A stretch of 44,473 nt of DNA. Origin: Cellulophaga sp. Its GTDB lineage: Bacteria > Bacteroidota > Bacteroidia > Flavobacteriales > Flavobacteriaceae. This document shows, one piece after another, positions 24,377 through 31,957 of this stretch (its first letter is position 1; each line of letters opens with the position of its first letter). The notes beneath the pieces are model-generated. The model saw only the letters and a list, made by a program, of their open reading frames with translations, made no database searches and had not been told where the DNA came from. The DNA lies in contig JANQTG010000128.1 of NCBI GenBank assembly GCA_030731855.1, forward strand, positions 1,264-45,736, in the 5' to 3' direction. Made by a program: the position numbers and the translations under genes.

Positions 24377-24764
24377 TTTTAATGTTATGCTTTTAGGGCT
24401 AATACCGAGTATTTTTCTTTAAAGATATTAAAAAGTGTTGGCAAGGGTCTTTATTTTTGATTTGCATTACCTGCTAAGTTATCTTTTATCAAAATTGACT
24501 GTTTTTCTTTCTAAATAAAAAATAGAAAAACTGAAATGTAGAATTTAAAGACTGAGTTGTTATAAATGTATTTATGAGTTACTTTATAGTGATTAAAGAT
24601 TTAGACACTTGGCGCTGAATACTAAGTAATGGGAAAAACCAATTTTGAATATCACATTAAATAGAATGCGTTAGCCTTATGTTAAATATTTACCAATTTT
24701 ATAATATAAAAAGTACCTTAGGTGCAGACAATACTTTTAGACTAATTTAACCCTTAAACCACGC
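24377..24764. other. 388-bp intergenic region with divergent promoters
   Basis: It separates the leftward kinase operon from the rightward S9 peptidase gene. I see a leftward -7-like box at 24420-24427 and a weaker rightward one (TACTTTTA, near 24730). No open frame looks coding and no strong hairpin is present. Confidence 0.5.
24420..24427 (-). promoter_or_regulatory. Leftward -7-like box TATCTTTA for the 2TM kinase operon
   Basis: It matches seven of eight positions of TAnnTTTG on the minus strand, 44-51 bases before the kinase start. A TTG lies upstream but at a shorter than usual spacing (14 bases). It is the same octamer as the candidate box before the BNR gene. Confidence 0.35.
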
Positions 24765-27311
24765 ATGCAAAAATTTACAATCCTACTCATTTTAAGTTTA
24801 TCCTTTAGTTTAACCAATGCACAAAACAATGATAGGGTAAAACAAACACCAACACCTAATTACAGAGCTGCTGCCAAATACTCTCCGACTAATTTAGGTA
24901 AATTAGTGCACTCAACTTCGGTGAACCCTCATTGGTTAAAAAACGGTAATCGCTTTTGGTATCAATACAAAACTACTGACGGCTCTAAGTACTATATTGT
25001 GGATGCCGATAACCGCAGTAAAAGAGAACTTTTTGATAACGAAAAAATGGCTAAGTGGTTAACAGAGCTGACTAGAGATCCCTATGATGCCAAACATTTG
25101 CCAAAATTCGATTTTGAATTCGTAAAAAACGAAACCGCGATCCGCTTTTATGTCACATCTACTGAAAAAGTTGACGAAGAGAAAAAAGACGGTGACTCAG
25201 AAACTGAAAATAGTATAGAAACAGATTCCACAAAAACCAGTGATAAGAAAAAAGAAAAATCTAAAAAGCCTAAACAAGTAAATAAAGTTTATCATTTTGA
25301 ATATGTTCTAGGCAGTAATACTTTAACCCTTATTAGCAACAAAAAGAAAGCTGATGAAGATTGGAAAAAATGGGCCAATATTGCACCAGACAGTTCTATC
25401 GTTTTATTCTCCAAGAACTATAATATGTATTGGATGGATAAAGAAAATTTCTTAAAAGCTGTAAAAAACGAAAAGGATTCTACTATCGTGGAAAACCAAT
25501 GGACAACAGATGGAGAAGAAAATTATGATTTTGGTGGAAGTACTCGTGGTGAAAACAATGAAACGAAGCTAAAGAATAAAGACGATCGAAAATCTGTTCG
25601 TGGTCTTTGGTCTCACGATTCCAAAAAATTTGTATTCGAAAGAACGGATTCCAGACACATTAATGATCTTTGGGTGATTAACACCACCTCTAGCAAACGC
25701 CCAACTCTAGAAACTTATAAATACCATATGCCAGGTGAAGATGAGTTTTACAAAGCAGAGCTTCATGTGTTTGATATCCCTACAAAAAGTAAAATTCAGG
25801 TACAATTAGATACGGTAAAGCAGCAGAGTATTGAAGTTTACCGTGAACCCACAAAAAAATCGAATGAGGATGATGACTTTAGACCATCCTTACTTTTATC
25901 TAAAAAAGGTAAAATTTATTACAGCACCATAAGCAGAGACCGCAAAAAGCTCGATATCTGTGTTGCGGATATTAACACTGGGGAAACCAAAGTACTAATT
26001 GAAGAGCGCTTTAATACCTATATTGAGGCACGTCCTTTGGTGCTATTTAATAATGAAACTGAAATGCTACATTGGGCCGAACGTTCGGGGTGGGCGCACT
26101 ATTATTTATATGATATTAATGGTAATTTAAAAAATGAAATCACCTCTGGATCCTATCATGTAGAAAGAGCGATTGGCGTAGATGAAAAAAATAGAAAATT
26201 ATACTTTACAGCACATGGTATTCCGAAAGAACAAGATCCTTATTACGAACACATGTACAGTATTAACTTAAATGGTTCTGGTTTAAAAGCGTTAAATCCT
26301 GGGGATTTTAACACGAGTACGGATATGGGTGATGCTAATGCCTTTTTTGTCAATAATTATTCTAGGGTTAATATGGCTCCTAAATCAGAACTAAGATCTA
26401 GTGCAGGAAACTTAATCATGGCATTAGAAGAGGCCGATTTGTCACAATTGATGGCGACAGGGTATCAGTTCCCTGAAACCTTTAAAATGAAAGCAGATGA
26501 TGGAATTACAGATATTTATGGTGTCATGTACAAGCCATTCGATATGGATACAACCATGACTTACCCTTTACTAGAATACGTGTATCCTGGACCCCAAACG
26601 GAAGCTGTAAATAAGTCCTTTTCTTTAAGTATGGACCGTTTAGATCGTATGGCTCAAGTAGGGTTCATTGTAGTAACCATGGGAAATCGTGGTGGTCACC
26701 CAGACCGCTCTAAATGGTATCATAATTATGGTTATGGTAATCTTAGAGATTATGGTTTAGCCGATAAAAGACATGTTGCAGAACAACTTGCCGACAAACA
26801 TTCCTATATAGATATTGAAAAAGTGGGCATTTATGGTCACTCTGGTGGTGGTTTTATGTCTACCGCAGCCATGCTCGTGTATCCAGATTTCTTTAAAGCT
26901 GCAGTATCTTCTGCTGGAAACCATGATAACAATATTTATAATAGCTGGTGGAGCGAAACACACCATGGCGTACAAGAAGAAATGGATGATGACGGTACTA
27001 TAAAATATAAATACCTCATAGACGACAACCAATCTTTAGCCAAAAATTTAAAAGGAAATTTGATGCTCATCACCGGTGATGTAGATAATAACGTTCACCC
27101 AGGAGGTACTATTAGAATGGCAAACGAGTTAATTAAAGCCAATAAACGCTTCGATTTTATGCTCATGCCAGGTCAACGTCATGGTTTTGGAAACATGACG
27201 GAATATTCATTTTGGCTCCGTGCCGATCATTTTAGCAAACACCTGCTAGGGGTTGAAGCTACGGATATCGATATTAGTGAGATCAATAGAGACCAGCCGA
27301 AATCTAAATAA
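24765..27311 (+). CDS. Secreted S9-family prolyl peptidase (DPP IV-like)
   Basis: An 848-residue protein with a signal peptide (FTILLILSLSFSLTNAQ) and an N-terminal beta-propeller (about 100-560) that includes a K/E/S/D-rich insert (roughly 130-170). The alpha/beta-hydrolase domain has the catalytic serine S693 in GHSGGGF, aspartate D774 in GDVDNNV and histidine H806 in PGQRHGF. The family cleaves dipeptides or short peptides at proline or alanine. It most likely acts in the periplasm in peptide scavenging. It is transcribed alone; a degenerate terminator follows. The double-glutamate motif that positions the substrate amino group could not be placed with confidence. Confidence 0.93.
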   Translation: MQKFTILLILSLSFSLTNAQNNDRVKQTPTPNYRAAAKYSPTNLGKLVHSTSVNPHWLKNGNRFWYQYKTTDGSKYYIVDADNRSKRELFDNEKMAKWLTELTRDPYDAKHLPKFDFEFVKNETAIRFYVTSTEKVDEEKKDGDSETENSIETDSTKTSDKKKEKSKKPKQVNKVYHFEYVLGSNTLTLISNKKKADEDWKKWANIAPDSSIVLFSKNYNMYWMDKENFLKAVKNEKDSTIVENQWTTDGEENYDFGGSTRGENNETKLKNKDDRKSVRGLWSHDSKKFVFERTDSRHINDLWVINTTSSKRPTLETYKYHMPGEDEFYKAELHVFDIPTKSKIQVQLDTVKQQSIEVYREPTKKSNEDDDFRPSLLLSKKGKIYYSTISRDRKKLDICVADINTGETKVLIEERFNTYIEARPLVLFNNETEMLHWAERSGWAHYYLYDINGNLKNEITSGSYHVERAIGVDEKNRKLYFTAHGIPKEQDPYYEHMYSINLNGSGLKALNPGDFNTSTDMGDANAFFVNNYSRVNMAPKSELRSSAGNLIMALEEADLSQLMATGYQFPETFKMKADDGITDIYGVMYKPFDMDTTMTYPLLEYVYPGPQTEAVNKSFSLSMDRLDRMAQVGFIVVTMGNRGGHPDRSKWYHNYGYGNLRDYGLADKRHVAEQLADKHSYIDIEKVGIYGHSGGGFMSTAAMLVYPDFFKAAVSSAGNHDNNIYNSWWSETHHGVQEEMDDDGTIKYKYLIDDNQSLAKNLKGNLMLITGDVDNNVHPGGTIRMANELIKANKRFDFMLMPGQRHGFGNMTEYSFWLRADHFSKHLLGVEATDIDISEINRDQPKSK

Positions 27312-27321
27312 GTAAGACATT

Positions 27322-27354
27322 AAAAAAACTACGTTTTAAAAGGCGGTTTTTTTT
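27322..27354 (+). terminator. Weak terminator after the S9 peptidase
   Basis: A-run and T-run arms with imperfect inner pairing (ACTACGTTTT against AAAAGGCGGT, two mismatches). The position 10 bases after a stop codon supports the call more than the structure does. Confidence 0.4.
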
Positions 27355-27455
27355 GAATTCAATATACATATCAAACTATAAAAAAATTAAGATTAGCGAA
27401 GTGTAAAAATTGAATACTGAAATGTAGTTTGATGCGATATTTGATAAAATTCAAC

Positions 27456-27463
27456 TAATTTTG
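27456..27463 (+). promoter_or_regulatory. -7 box TAATTTTG directly before a start codon
   Basis: Exact TAnnTTTG match ending four bases before the ATG at 27468. Bacteroidota transcripts begin a few bases downstream of this box, so the mRNA would have little or no leader. TTTG elements lie at 27428-27431 and 27440-27443, neither at ideal spacing. Confidence 0.45.
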
Positions 27464-27467
27464 CAGC

Positions 27468-29015
27468 ATGATTAGAACGTTTCAGCTTCGAGTTTCATTA
27501 AAAGAAGAATCGCAAGAAGGTATTCTTAGCACTAAGGCTGCAAAATATTTAGGCGTAGCTGAAAAAGATATTACCGTTAAAGTACTTCGGAAATCTATTG
27601 ACGCCCGTAAACCGAGTATCTATTTTAATTATAAGCTAGAAGTATATCTCAGAGAAAAACCATCTGAGAAGCCGGACTATATTTTCGACTACAAAGATGT
27701 TTCCAAAGCGAAAGAAATCCACATTATTGGTTTTGGTCCTGCCGGAATGTGGGCAGCGCTACGTTGTTTAGAATTAGGATTTAAACCCATCGTGCTAGAA
27801 CGTGGTAAAAATGTACAAGACAGGCGAAGAGATATAAAAGCGATAAATCGAGACCATATTGTTGGGGAAGATTCTAATTACTGCTATGGCGAGGGTGGCG
27901 CTGGCACGTATTCCGATGGAAAACTTTACACCCGAAGCTTAAAACGTGGCGATGTGCGCCGGGTATTTGAAAGTTTGGTACATCATGGCGCTACGGAGCA
28001 AATTTTAATTGATGCGCATCCGCATATTGGCACTAATAAGCTTCCTAAGATTGTAGAGAATATTCGAGAAACTATTTTAAAGTTTGGTGGCGAAATTCAT
28101 TTTAATACCCGTGTGGTAGATTTTACGATTCAAAATAATGCCATTAAAGCCATACAACTTCAAAATGGTCAAGAAATGATCGTTTCTAAAGTGATTTTAG
28201 CAACGGGTCATTCCGCCAGAGATATTTATTATTTATTACATAAAAAAGAGATTGCTTTAGAAGCTAAATCCTTCGCTATGGGCGTTCGTGTAGAGCATCC
28301 ACAACATATTATTGATAGTATTCAGTACCATTGTTCTGGTGAGCGCAACGAGTTGTTACCAGCAGCTTCTTACAGTTTGGTGGAACAAGTTAAAAATAGA
28401 GGTGTTTATTCCTTTTGCATGTGTCCGGGTGGCTTTATTGTTCCTGCGGCAACCTCTGCGGGCGAAGTAGTGGTGAACGGCATGTCGCCCTCCAAGAGAA
28501 ATAACTTGTATGCGAATTCAGGCATCGTAGTAGAAATTAATGCAGATGAAGATTTAAAAAAATATGAATCGCATGGGGTTTTAAAAGGTTTGGCTTTTCA
28601 AATGGACTTAGAACGATTGGCATTTACTGCTGGCGGAAGAACACAAACCGCTCCAGCACAACGTTTAACAGATTTTGTAGAAGGAAAATTATCAACAGAC
28701 TTAAACTCTAGTTCCTACCAACCGGGATTAAAATCGGTGCCTTTACATTCGCTTTTACCAAAATTTATCGGAAGCAGACTTCGCGCTGGATTTGCAGTTT
28801 TTGGAGAAAAAATGAAGGGGTACTACACTTCTGAAGCTAACATTATTGGCGTAGAATCAAGAACCTCATCGCCAGTAAATATCCCAAGAAATTCAACTTT
28901 AGAACACCCTGAAATAGCGGGACTCTTCCCATGTGGCGAAGGTGGTGGTTATGCAGGTGGTATTGTTTCTGCTGCCATGGACGGCGAGCGTTGCGCGGAA
29001 GCAGCATGTCATTAG
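27468..29015 (+). CDS. FAD-dependent dehydrogenase (COG2509-like)
   Basis: A 515-residue cytosolic protein. After an approximately 85-residue N-terminal domain (LKEESQEGIL, VLRKSIDARKP) comes the FAD Rossmann motif IIGFGPAGMWAALRCLELG with an acidic residue ending the second strand (VLERG). It continues with GEGGAGTYSDGKLYTR, ATGHSARD, GGFIVPAATSAGEVVVNG and FPCGEGGGYAGGIVSAAMDG, the second FAD-binding region. These are the hallmarks of a conserved family annotated only as FAD-dependent protein; the reaction is unknown. The start is fixed by a -7 box four bases upstream, suggesting a near-leaderless message. Confidence 0.9.
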   Translation: MIRTFQLRVSLKEESQEGILSTKAAKYLGVAEKDITVKVLRKSIDARKPSIYFNYKLEVYLREKPSEKPDYIFDYKDVSKAKEIHIIGFGPAGMWAALRCLELGFKPIVLERGKNVQDRRRDIKAINRDHIVGEDSNYCYGEGGAGTYSDGKLYTRSLKRGDVRRVFESLVHHGATEQILIDAHPHIGTNKLPKIVENIRETILKFGGEIHFNTRVVDFTIQNNAIKAIQLQNGQEMIVSKVILATGHSARDIYYLLHKKEIALEAKSFAMGVRVEHPQHIIDSIQYHCSGERNELLPAASYSLVEQVKNRGVYSFCMCPGGFIVPAATSAGEVVVNGMSPSKRNNLYANSGIVVEINADEDLKKYESHGVLKGLAFQMDLERLAFTAGGRTQTAPAQRLTDFVEGKLSTDLNSSSYQPGLKSVPLHSLLPKFIGSRLRAGFAVFGEKMKGYYTSEANIIGVESRTSSPVNIPRNSTLEHPEIAGLFPCGEGGGYAGGIVSAAMDGERCAEAACH

Positions 29016-29244
29016 ATTTTATTTTTGGGTCAAATAAGTGGTAAAAATCAATTTTGAAATAGCGAAGCTATGGAACAAAAAATGTTTGTTGAACCGACTT
29101 TAGTAGCAGGCTCATTATCTAATCACTAAACGTCTCCGAATTATTTAGGGTTTAATGCTTCCGAGGCGCTGTATCTAGACAAGTATTAAGTACAAAGGCA
29201 AAAACTTATGTCGAATGTCAAAAGACAAATATAGAAAGCTTTTA
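29016..29244. other. Intergenic sequence with an imperfect hairpin
   Basis: An inverted repeat at 29131-29168 (CGTCTCCGAA against TTCCGAGGCG) forms a stem with one mismatch and one wobble around a long loop. It has no T-run, so it is not a simple terminator. No coding frame is supported. Together with the arrays at 29245-29336 it fills the 319-bp gap between the FAD protein and the convergent M28 gene. Confidence 0.4.
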
Positions 29245-29284
29245 TCTAAAAATCCAATAATCTAATAATCGAACAATTTAAATT
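29245..29284 (+). repeat. Degenerate 8-bp tandem array, five units
   Basis: In steps of eight from 29245: TCTAAAAA, TCCAATAA, TCTAATAA, TCGAACAA, TTTAAATT. The first four share TC at the start and AA at the end, as several units do in the array at 3464-3527. Confidence 0.55.
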
Positions 29285-29301
29285 GAAGTTTTTAAAAAAG
29301 T

Positions 29302-29336
29302 AACCTTAAACTTTAAACATTTTCAAACCTTAAACT
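29302..29336 (-). repeat. Degenerate 7-bp array of AAAC/GTTT units
   Basis: AAC trinucleotides end at 29304, 29311, 29318, 29328 and 29335, with steps of 7, 7, 10 and 7. Read on the minus strand it gives the same GTTTAAG-like heptamers as the array at 21511-21602. It ends at the stop codon of the M28 peptidase gene. Confidence 0.55.
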
Positions 29337-30666
29337 ACCTAAGAATCGCATTCGGGAAAACAACGGGACTCTCAAATCCGTTTGCTCCGACAGCTGAAAC
29401 TCCAAAGAAATAATTATCAATAACAATACCCTCTAAGGTAAATTCGTTGATGTCACCTACTAAACGGCTATGATCCCAAGTGGGCGAGGTAGTATCTCTC
29501 CAGTAAATTTTGTAAGCTGTGGCACCGTCTACTTTAGACCATTCAAATTTCGCCGATGCTTCAACAATACCTCCAATTTTAACTTCTTTCGGAGCTGGTG
29601 GCGCCCATGCGATAGATGCTAAGTTAATCGCATTTACAGCGGTTAATTTTTTAGCGTAGTCAAAGTTTACGTGTTCTAAAACATCGCCATATTCAATACC
29701 ATTTTCAGTGCGAATGTCTTGGTGTTGTTGGGTGTAATTTTCATGGGCTTCCATGATACGGATGCCTGCAAAACCAGCATCGTTAAAAGGGCGATGATGA
29801 CCACCTCGACCAAAACGATCTAATCGGTAAATCATCATTGGATTCATTTCGGGCATGTACGTTTTTACATTTTTATGTATGTACCGTGCTAATTGACGCG
29901 AAATACCGTCCACCTCTCCACCGTAAAAGCGACGCATTTGTCGTTCTCTATCGGTTTCTGTGGCAGGGACTGGCTCTGAGAAAATTCTAAAATCTGTATT
30001 GCTAATAATACCGTCAACACCTTTGATGTTCCCAATCATATCATTATTTAAAATTCCGATAACTTCCCAGCCTTTTTCTTTGGCGTATTTTGCTAAACCA
30101 CCACCACCAAAAAGTCCTTGCTCTTCGCCTGAAAGTCCCACATAAATAATGCTATTTTCAAATTGATATTTTGATAAAACTCTGGCTGCCTCAATAGTTC
30201 CCGCCATGCCGCTAGCGTTATCGTTTGCCCCAGGCGCATCGGTCGTAAAATCCATGGTATCACTCGCACGCGAATCAATATCACCACTCATGATTATATA
30301 TCGATTGGGGTATTTTGTACCTTTTTGTATGGCAACTACATTTACCACCCAGGCGTCTTTCGGTATTCTAGAACCCATTTCAGTAGTCACAAAATCTTTT
30401 TGATAGAAAACATTTAAGCAGTTTTTGCAATCCTTACTAATGTTTTCAAATTCGGACTTTATCCAACGACGCGCAGCGCCAATACCGCGAGTATTTGATA
30501 CCGTATCGCTAAAGGTATTTCTGGTGCCAAAATTGGCTAAAGTGCTAATATCATTTTTTATGCGATTTGCAGAAACGGCATCGATAATATCATAAATACG
30601 GACATCTGTTTGTGCAAAAAACGTAGTAGAAGTTAGTAATACGAATGCAAGGAATATGTTTTTCAT
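29335..30666 (-). CDS. Secreted M28-family metallopeptidase
   Basis: A 443-residue protein with a signal peptide (FLAFVLLTSTTFFAQ). The M28 core shows D149 in GANDNASG (bridging ligand), E181/E182 in GEEQG, D209 in NNDMIG and H315 near the core end. The first zinc ligand, normally histidine in a G-H-x-D-S motif, is D129 in SGDIDSR. A fibronectin-III-like domain occupies about 355-443 (VEASAKFEWSKVDGATAYKIYW). M28 enzymes are di-zinc aminopeptidases; the ligand change may alter metal preference rather than abolish activity. The MFS gene ends 10 bases upstream, so both are likely on one mRNA. Confidence 0.9.
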   Translation of the reverse strand: MKNIFLAFVLLTSTTFFAQTDVRIYDIIDAVSANRIKNDISTLANFGTRNTFSDTVSNTRGIGAARRWIKSEFENISKDCKNCLNVFYQKDFVTTEMGSRIPKDAWVVNVVAIQKGTKYPNRYIIMSGDIDSRASDTMDFTTDAPGANDNASGMAGTIEAARVLSKYQFENSIIYVGLSGEEQGLFGGGGLAKYAKEKGWEVIGILNNDMIGNIKGVDGIISNTDFRIFSEPVPATETDRERQMRRFYGGEVDGISRQLARYIHKNVKTYMPEMNPMMIYRLDRFGRGGHHRPFNDAGFAGIRIMEAHENYTQQHQDIRTENGIEYGDVLEHVNFDYAKKLTAVNAINLASIAWAPPAPKEVKIGGIVEASAKFEWSKVDGATAYKIYWRDTTSPTWDHSRLVGDINEFTLEGIVIDNYFFGVSAVGANGFESPVVFPNAILR

Positions 30667-30676
30667 AATGTTTTGT

Positions 30677-31834
30677 TTACTTATTTTTTAAATGGTATAA
30701 ACCAAGAATTGGACCCAAGGATAAAAATAGAAAAATTAAAGTTGGATTCATGCTTAAAGCTAAAAAAGATAATAACTGAATACTAACAATACTCAAAGCA
30801 AAACCAATACAGGTAACGAGGGTTAACCCAGTACCTTTTAAAGCAACAGGCGCGGCATTCGCTACTAGGCTAGAAAATTGTGGAGAATCTGCGGCAACGG
30901 CCATACCCCACATACACCAACTGACTAAGAAAATCATTGGCGAGACCAAAAATAGGGCAGGAGAGATTAGGCAGAATATTCCAGATACTAACAAGGAAAC
31001 AAAAGCGACCTTATAACTACCAACTCGAATAGAAAATAGTCCACCTAAAACACAGGCTAAAGCCCCGCAGGTAATGACTATAAATGTCCATAGGGGTATA
31101 GAAAAAAAGGTGGAATTTATGTCATTAAACGTTTTAATGGCTAAGGGTGTAAATGCCCAAAAGGCATACAGTTCCCACATGTGTCCAAAATAACCGATAG
31201 CGGCTTTTTTAAATGACGCATGTTTGAAAAGTAACAGTCCTGCTTTTAACTGCAACTTTTTACTAGATTTTCTATAGGGGCCGTTTGGAACGAAAAAAAG
31301 AATCATACATCCACCTAAAACGGCTAAAAGTGAAGTCGTTTTTATAATGCCTGTATAGTCTGTATTTATATCCAACGCAGTCAATAAAAAAGGAAAAGCA
31401 GTGCCTAAAACCAAAGCACCGACCAATAAACCTAAAACTTTACCTAAGCGCGTATCATAATAATCTGCTGCTATTTTCATCCCGATCGGGTAAATACCTG
31501 CTAAAAAAAAACCAGTTCCAAAACGCGCGAAGAAAATGATTTCTTTGGTTAAATTTTCAACCAATAAGCTAAAATTGCAAAGTGCTCCTAGTATGGCACA
31601 AATAAAAAATACTTTAGACGGGGAAAAGCGGTCTGCTATTAGTAAAAGAGCAAAAAGCAGTGTTCCTATAATAAATCCAAATTGCACGGAAGACAAAATA
31701 TAGCCCATATCGCCATCTGCTAAACCTATTTTTAACGATAAATCGTCCACAATGGCATTGCCCGCGAACCAAAGGGAAGTGCAGGCAAATTGTGCAATAA
31801 CCAGTAAAGGAAGAATGTGTGGTTTTGGTTTCAA
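30677..31834 (-). CDS. MFS transporter
   Basis: A 385-residue integral membrane protein with about 12 hydrophobic helices and the two-half MFS layout. It has YILSSVQFGFIIGTLLFALLLIADRFSPSK for the helix 2 to 3 region (loop motif near DRFSPSK), GTGFFLAGIYPIGMKIAADYY in helix 4 to 5, and a short basic central loop (RKSSKKLQLK). The substrate cannot be told. It is followed closely by the secreted M28 peptidase, which hints at a peptide or amino-acid carrier (inference). It lies 123 bases downstream of the trehalose-phosphate gene, across a palindromic element, so it may be a separate unit. Confidence 0.85.
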   Translation of the reverse strand: MKPKPHILPLLVIAQFACTSLWFAGNAIVDDLSLKIGLADGDMGYILSSVQFGFIIGTLLFALLLIADRFSPSKVFFICAILGALCNFSLLVENLTKEIIFFARFGTGFFLAGIYPIGMKIAADYYDTRLGKVLGLLVGALVLGTAFPFLLTALDINTDYTGIIKTTSLLAVLGGCMILFFVPNGPYRKSSKKLQLKAGLLLFKHASFKKAAIGYFGHMWELYAFWAFTPLAIKTFNDINSTFFSIPLWTFIVITCGALACVLGGLFSIRVGSYKVAFVSLLVSGIFCLISPALFLVSPMIFLVSWCMWGMAVAADSPQFSSLVANAAPVALKGTGLTLVTCIGFALSIVSIQLLSFLALSMNPTLIFLFLSLGPILGLYHLKNK

Positions 31835-31878
31835 GGTTGATTTATGAAATTAATAGTAGGTTGATAATTTCTATTTTA

Positions 31879-31956
31879 CCTCTCCTCTTGTATCCGACGA
31901 TAGCAACGAGAGGAATGCATAGGTCCAAACTACTTTTGCAGTAGTTCCGGGAGAGG
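31879..31956. repeat. Compound palindromic element between the trehalose and MFS genes
   Basis: The ends pair (CCTCTCC at the left, GGAGAGG at the right). Two smaller inverted repeats lie inside: CCTCT with AGAGG, and ACTAC with GTAGT around TTTTGCA. It starts one base before the stop of the leftward trehalose gene. It resembles other G/C-rich palindromic spacers in this window and may end or stabilise the transcript. Confidence 0.45.
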
Positions 31957-31957
31957 A

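Noticed and set aside
24525-24545. CTGAAATGTAG, repeated near 27413
   Set aside because: An 11-base match in AT-rich intergenic DNA with no symmetry or positional logic; probably chance.
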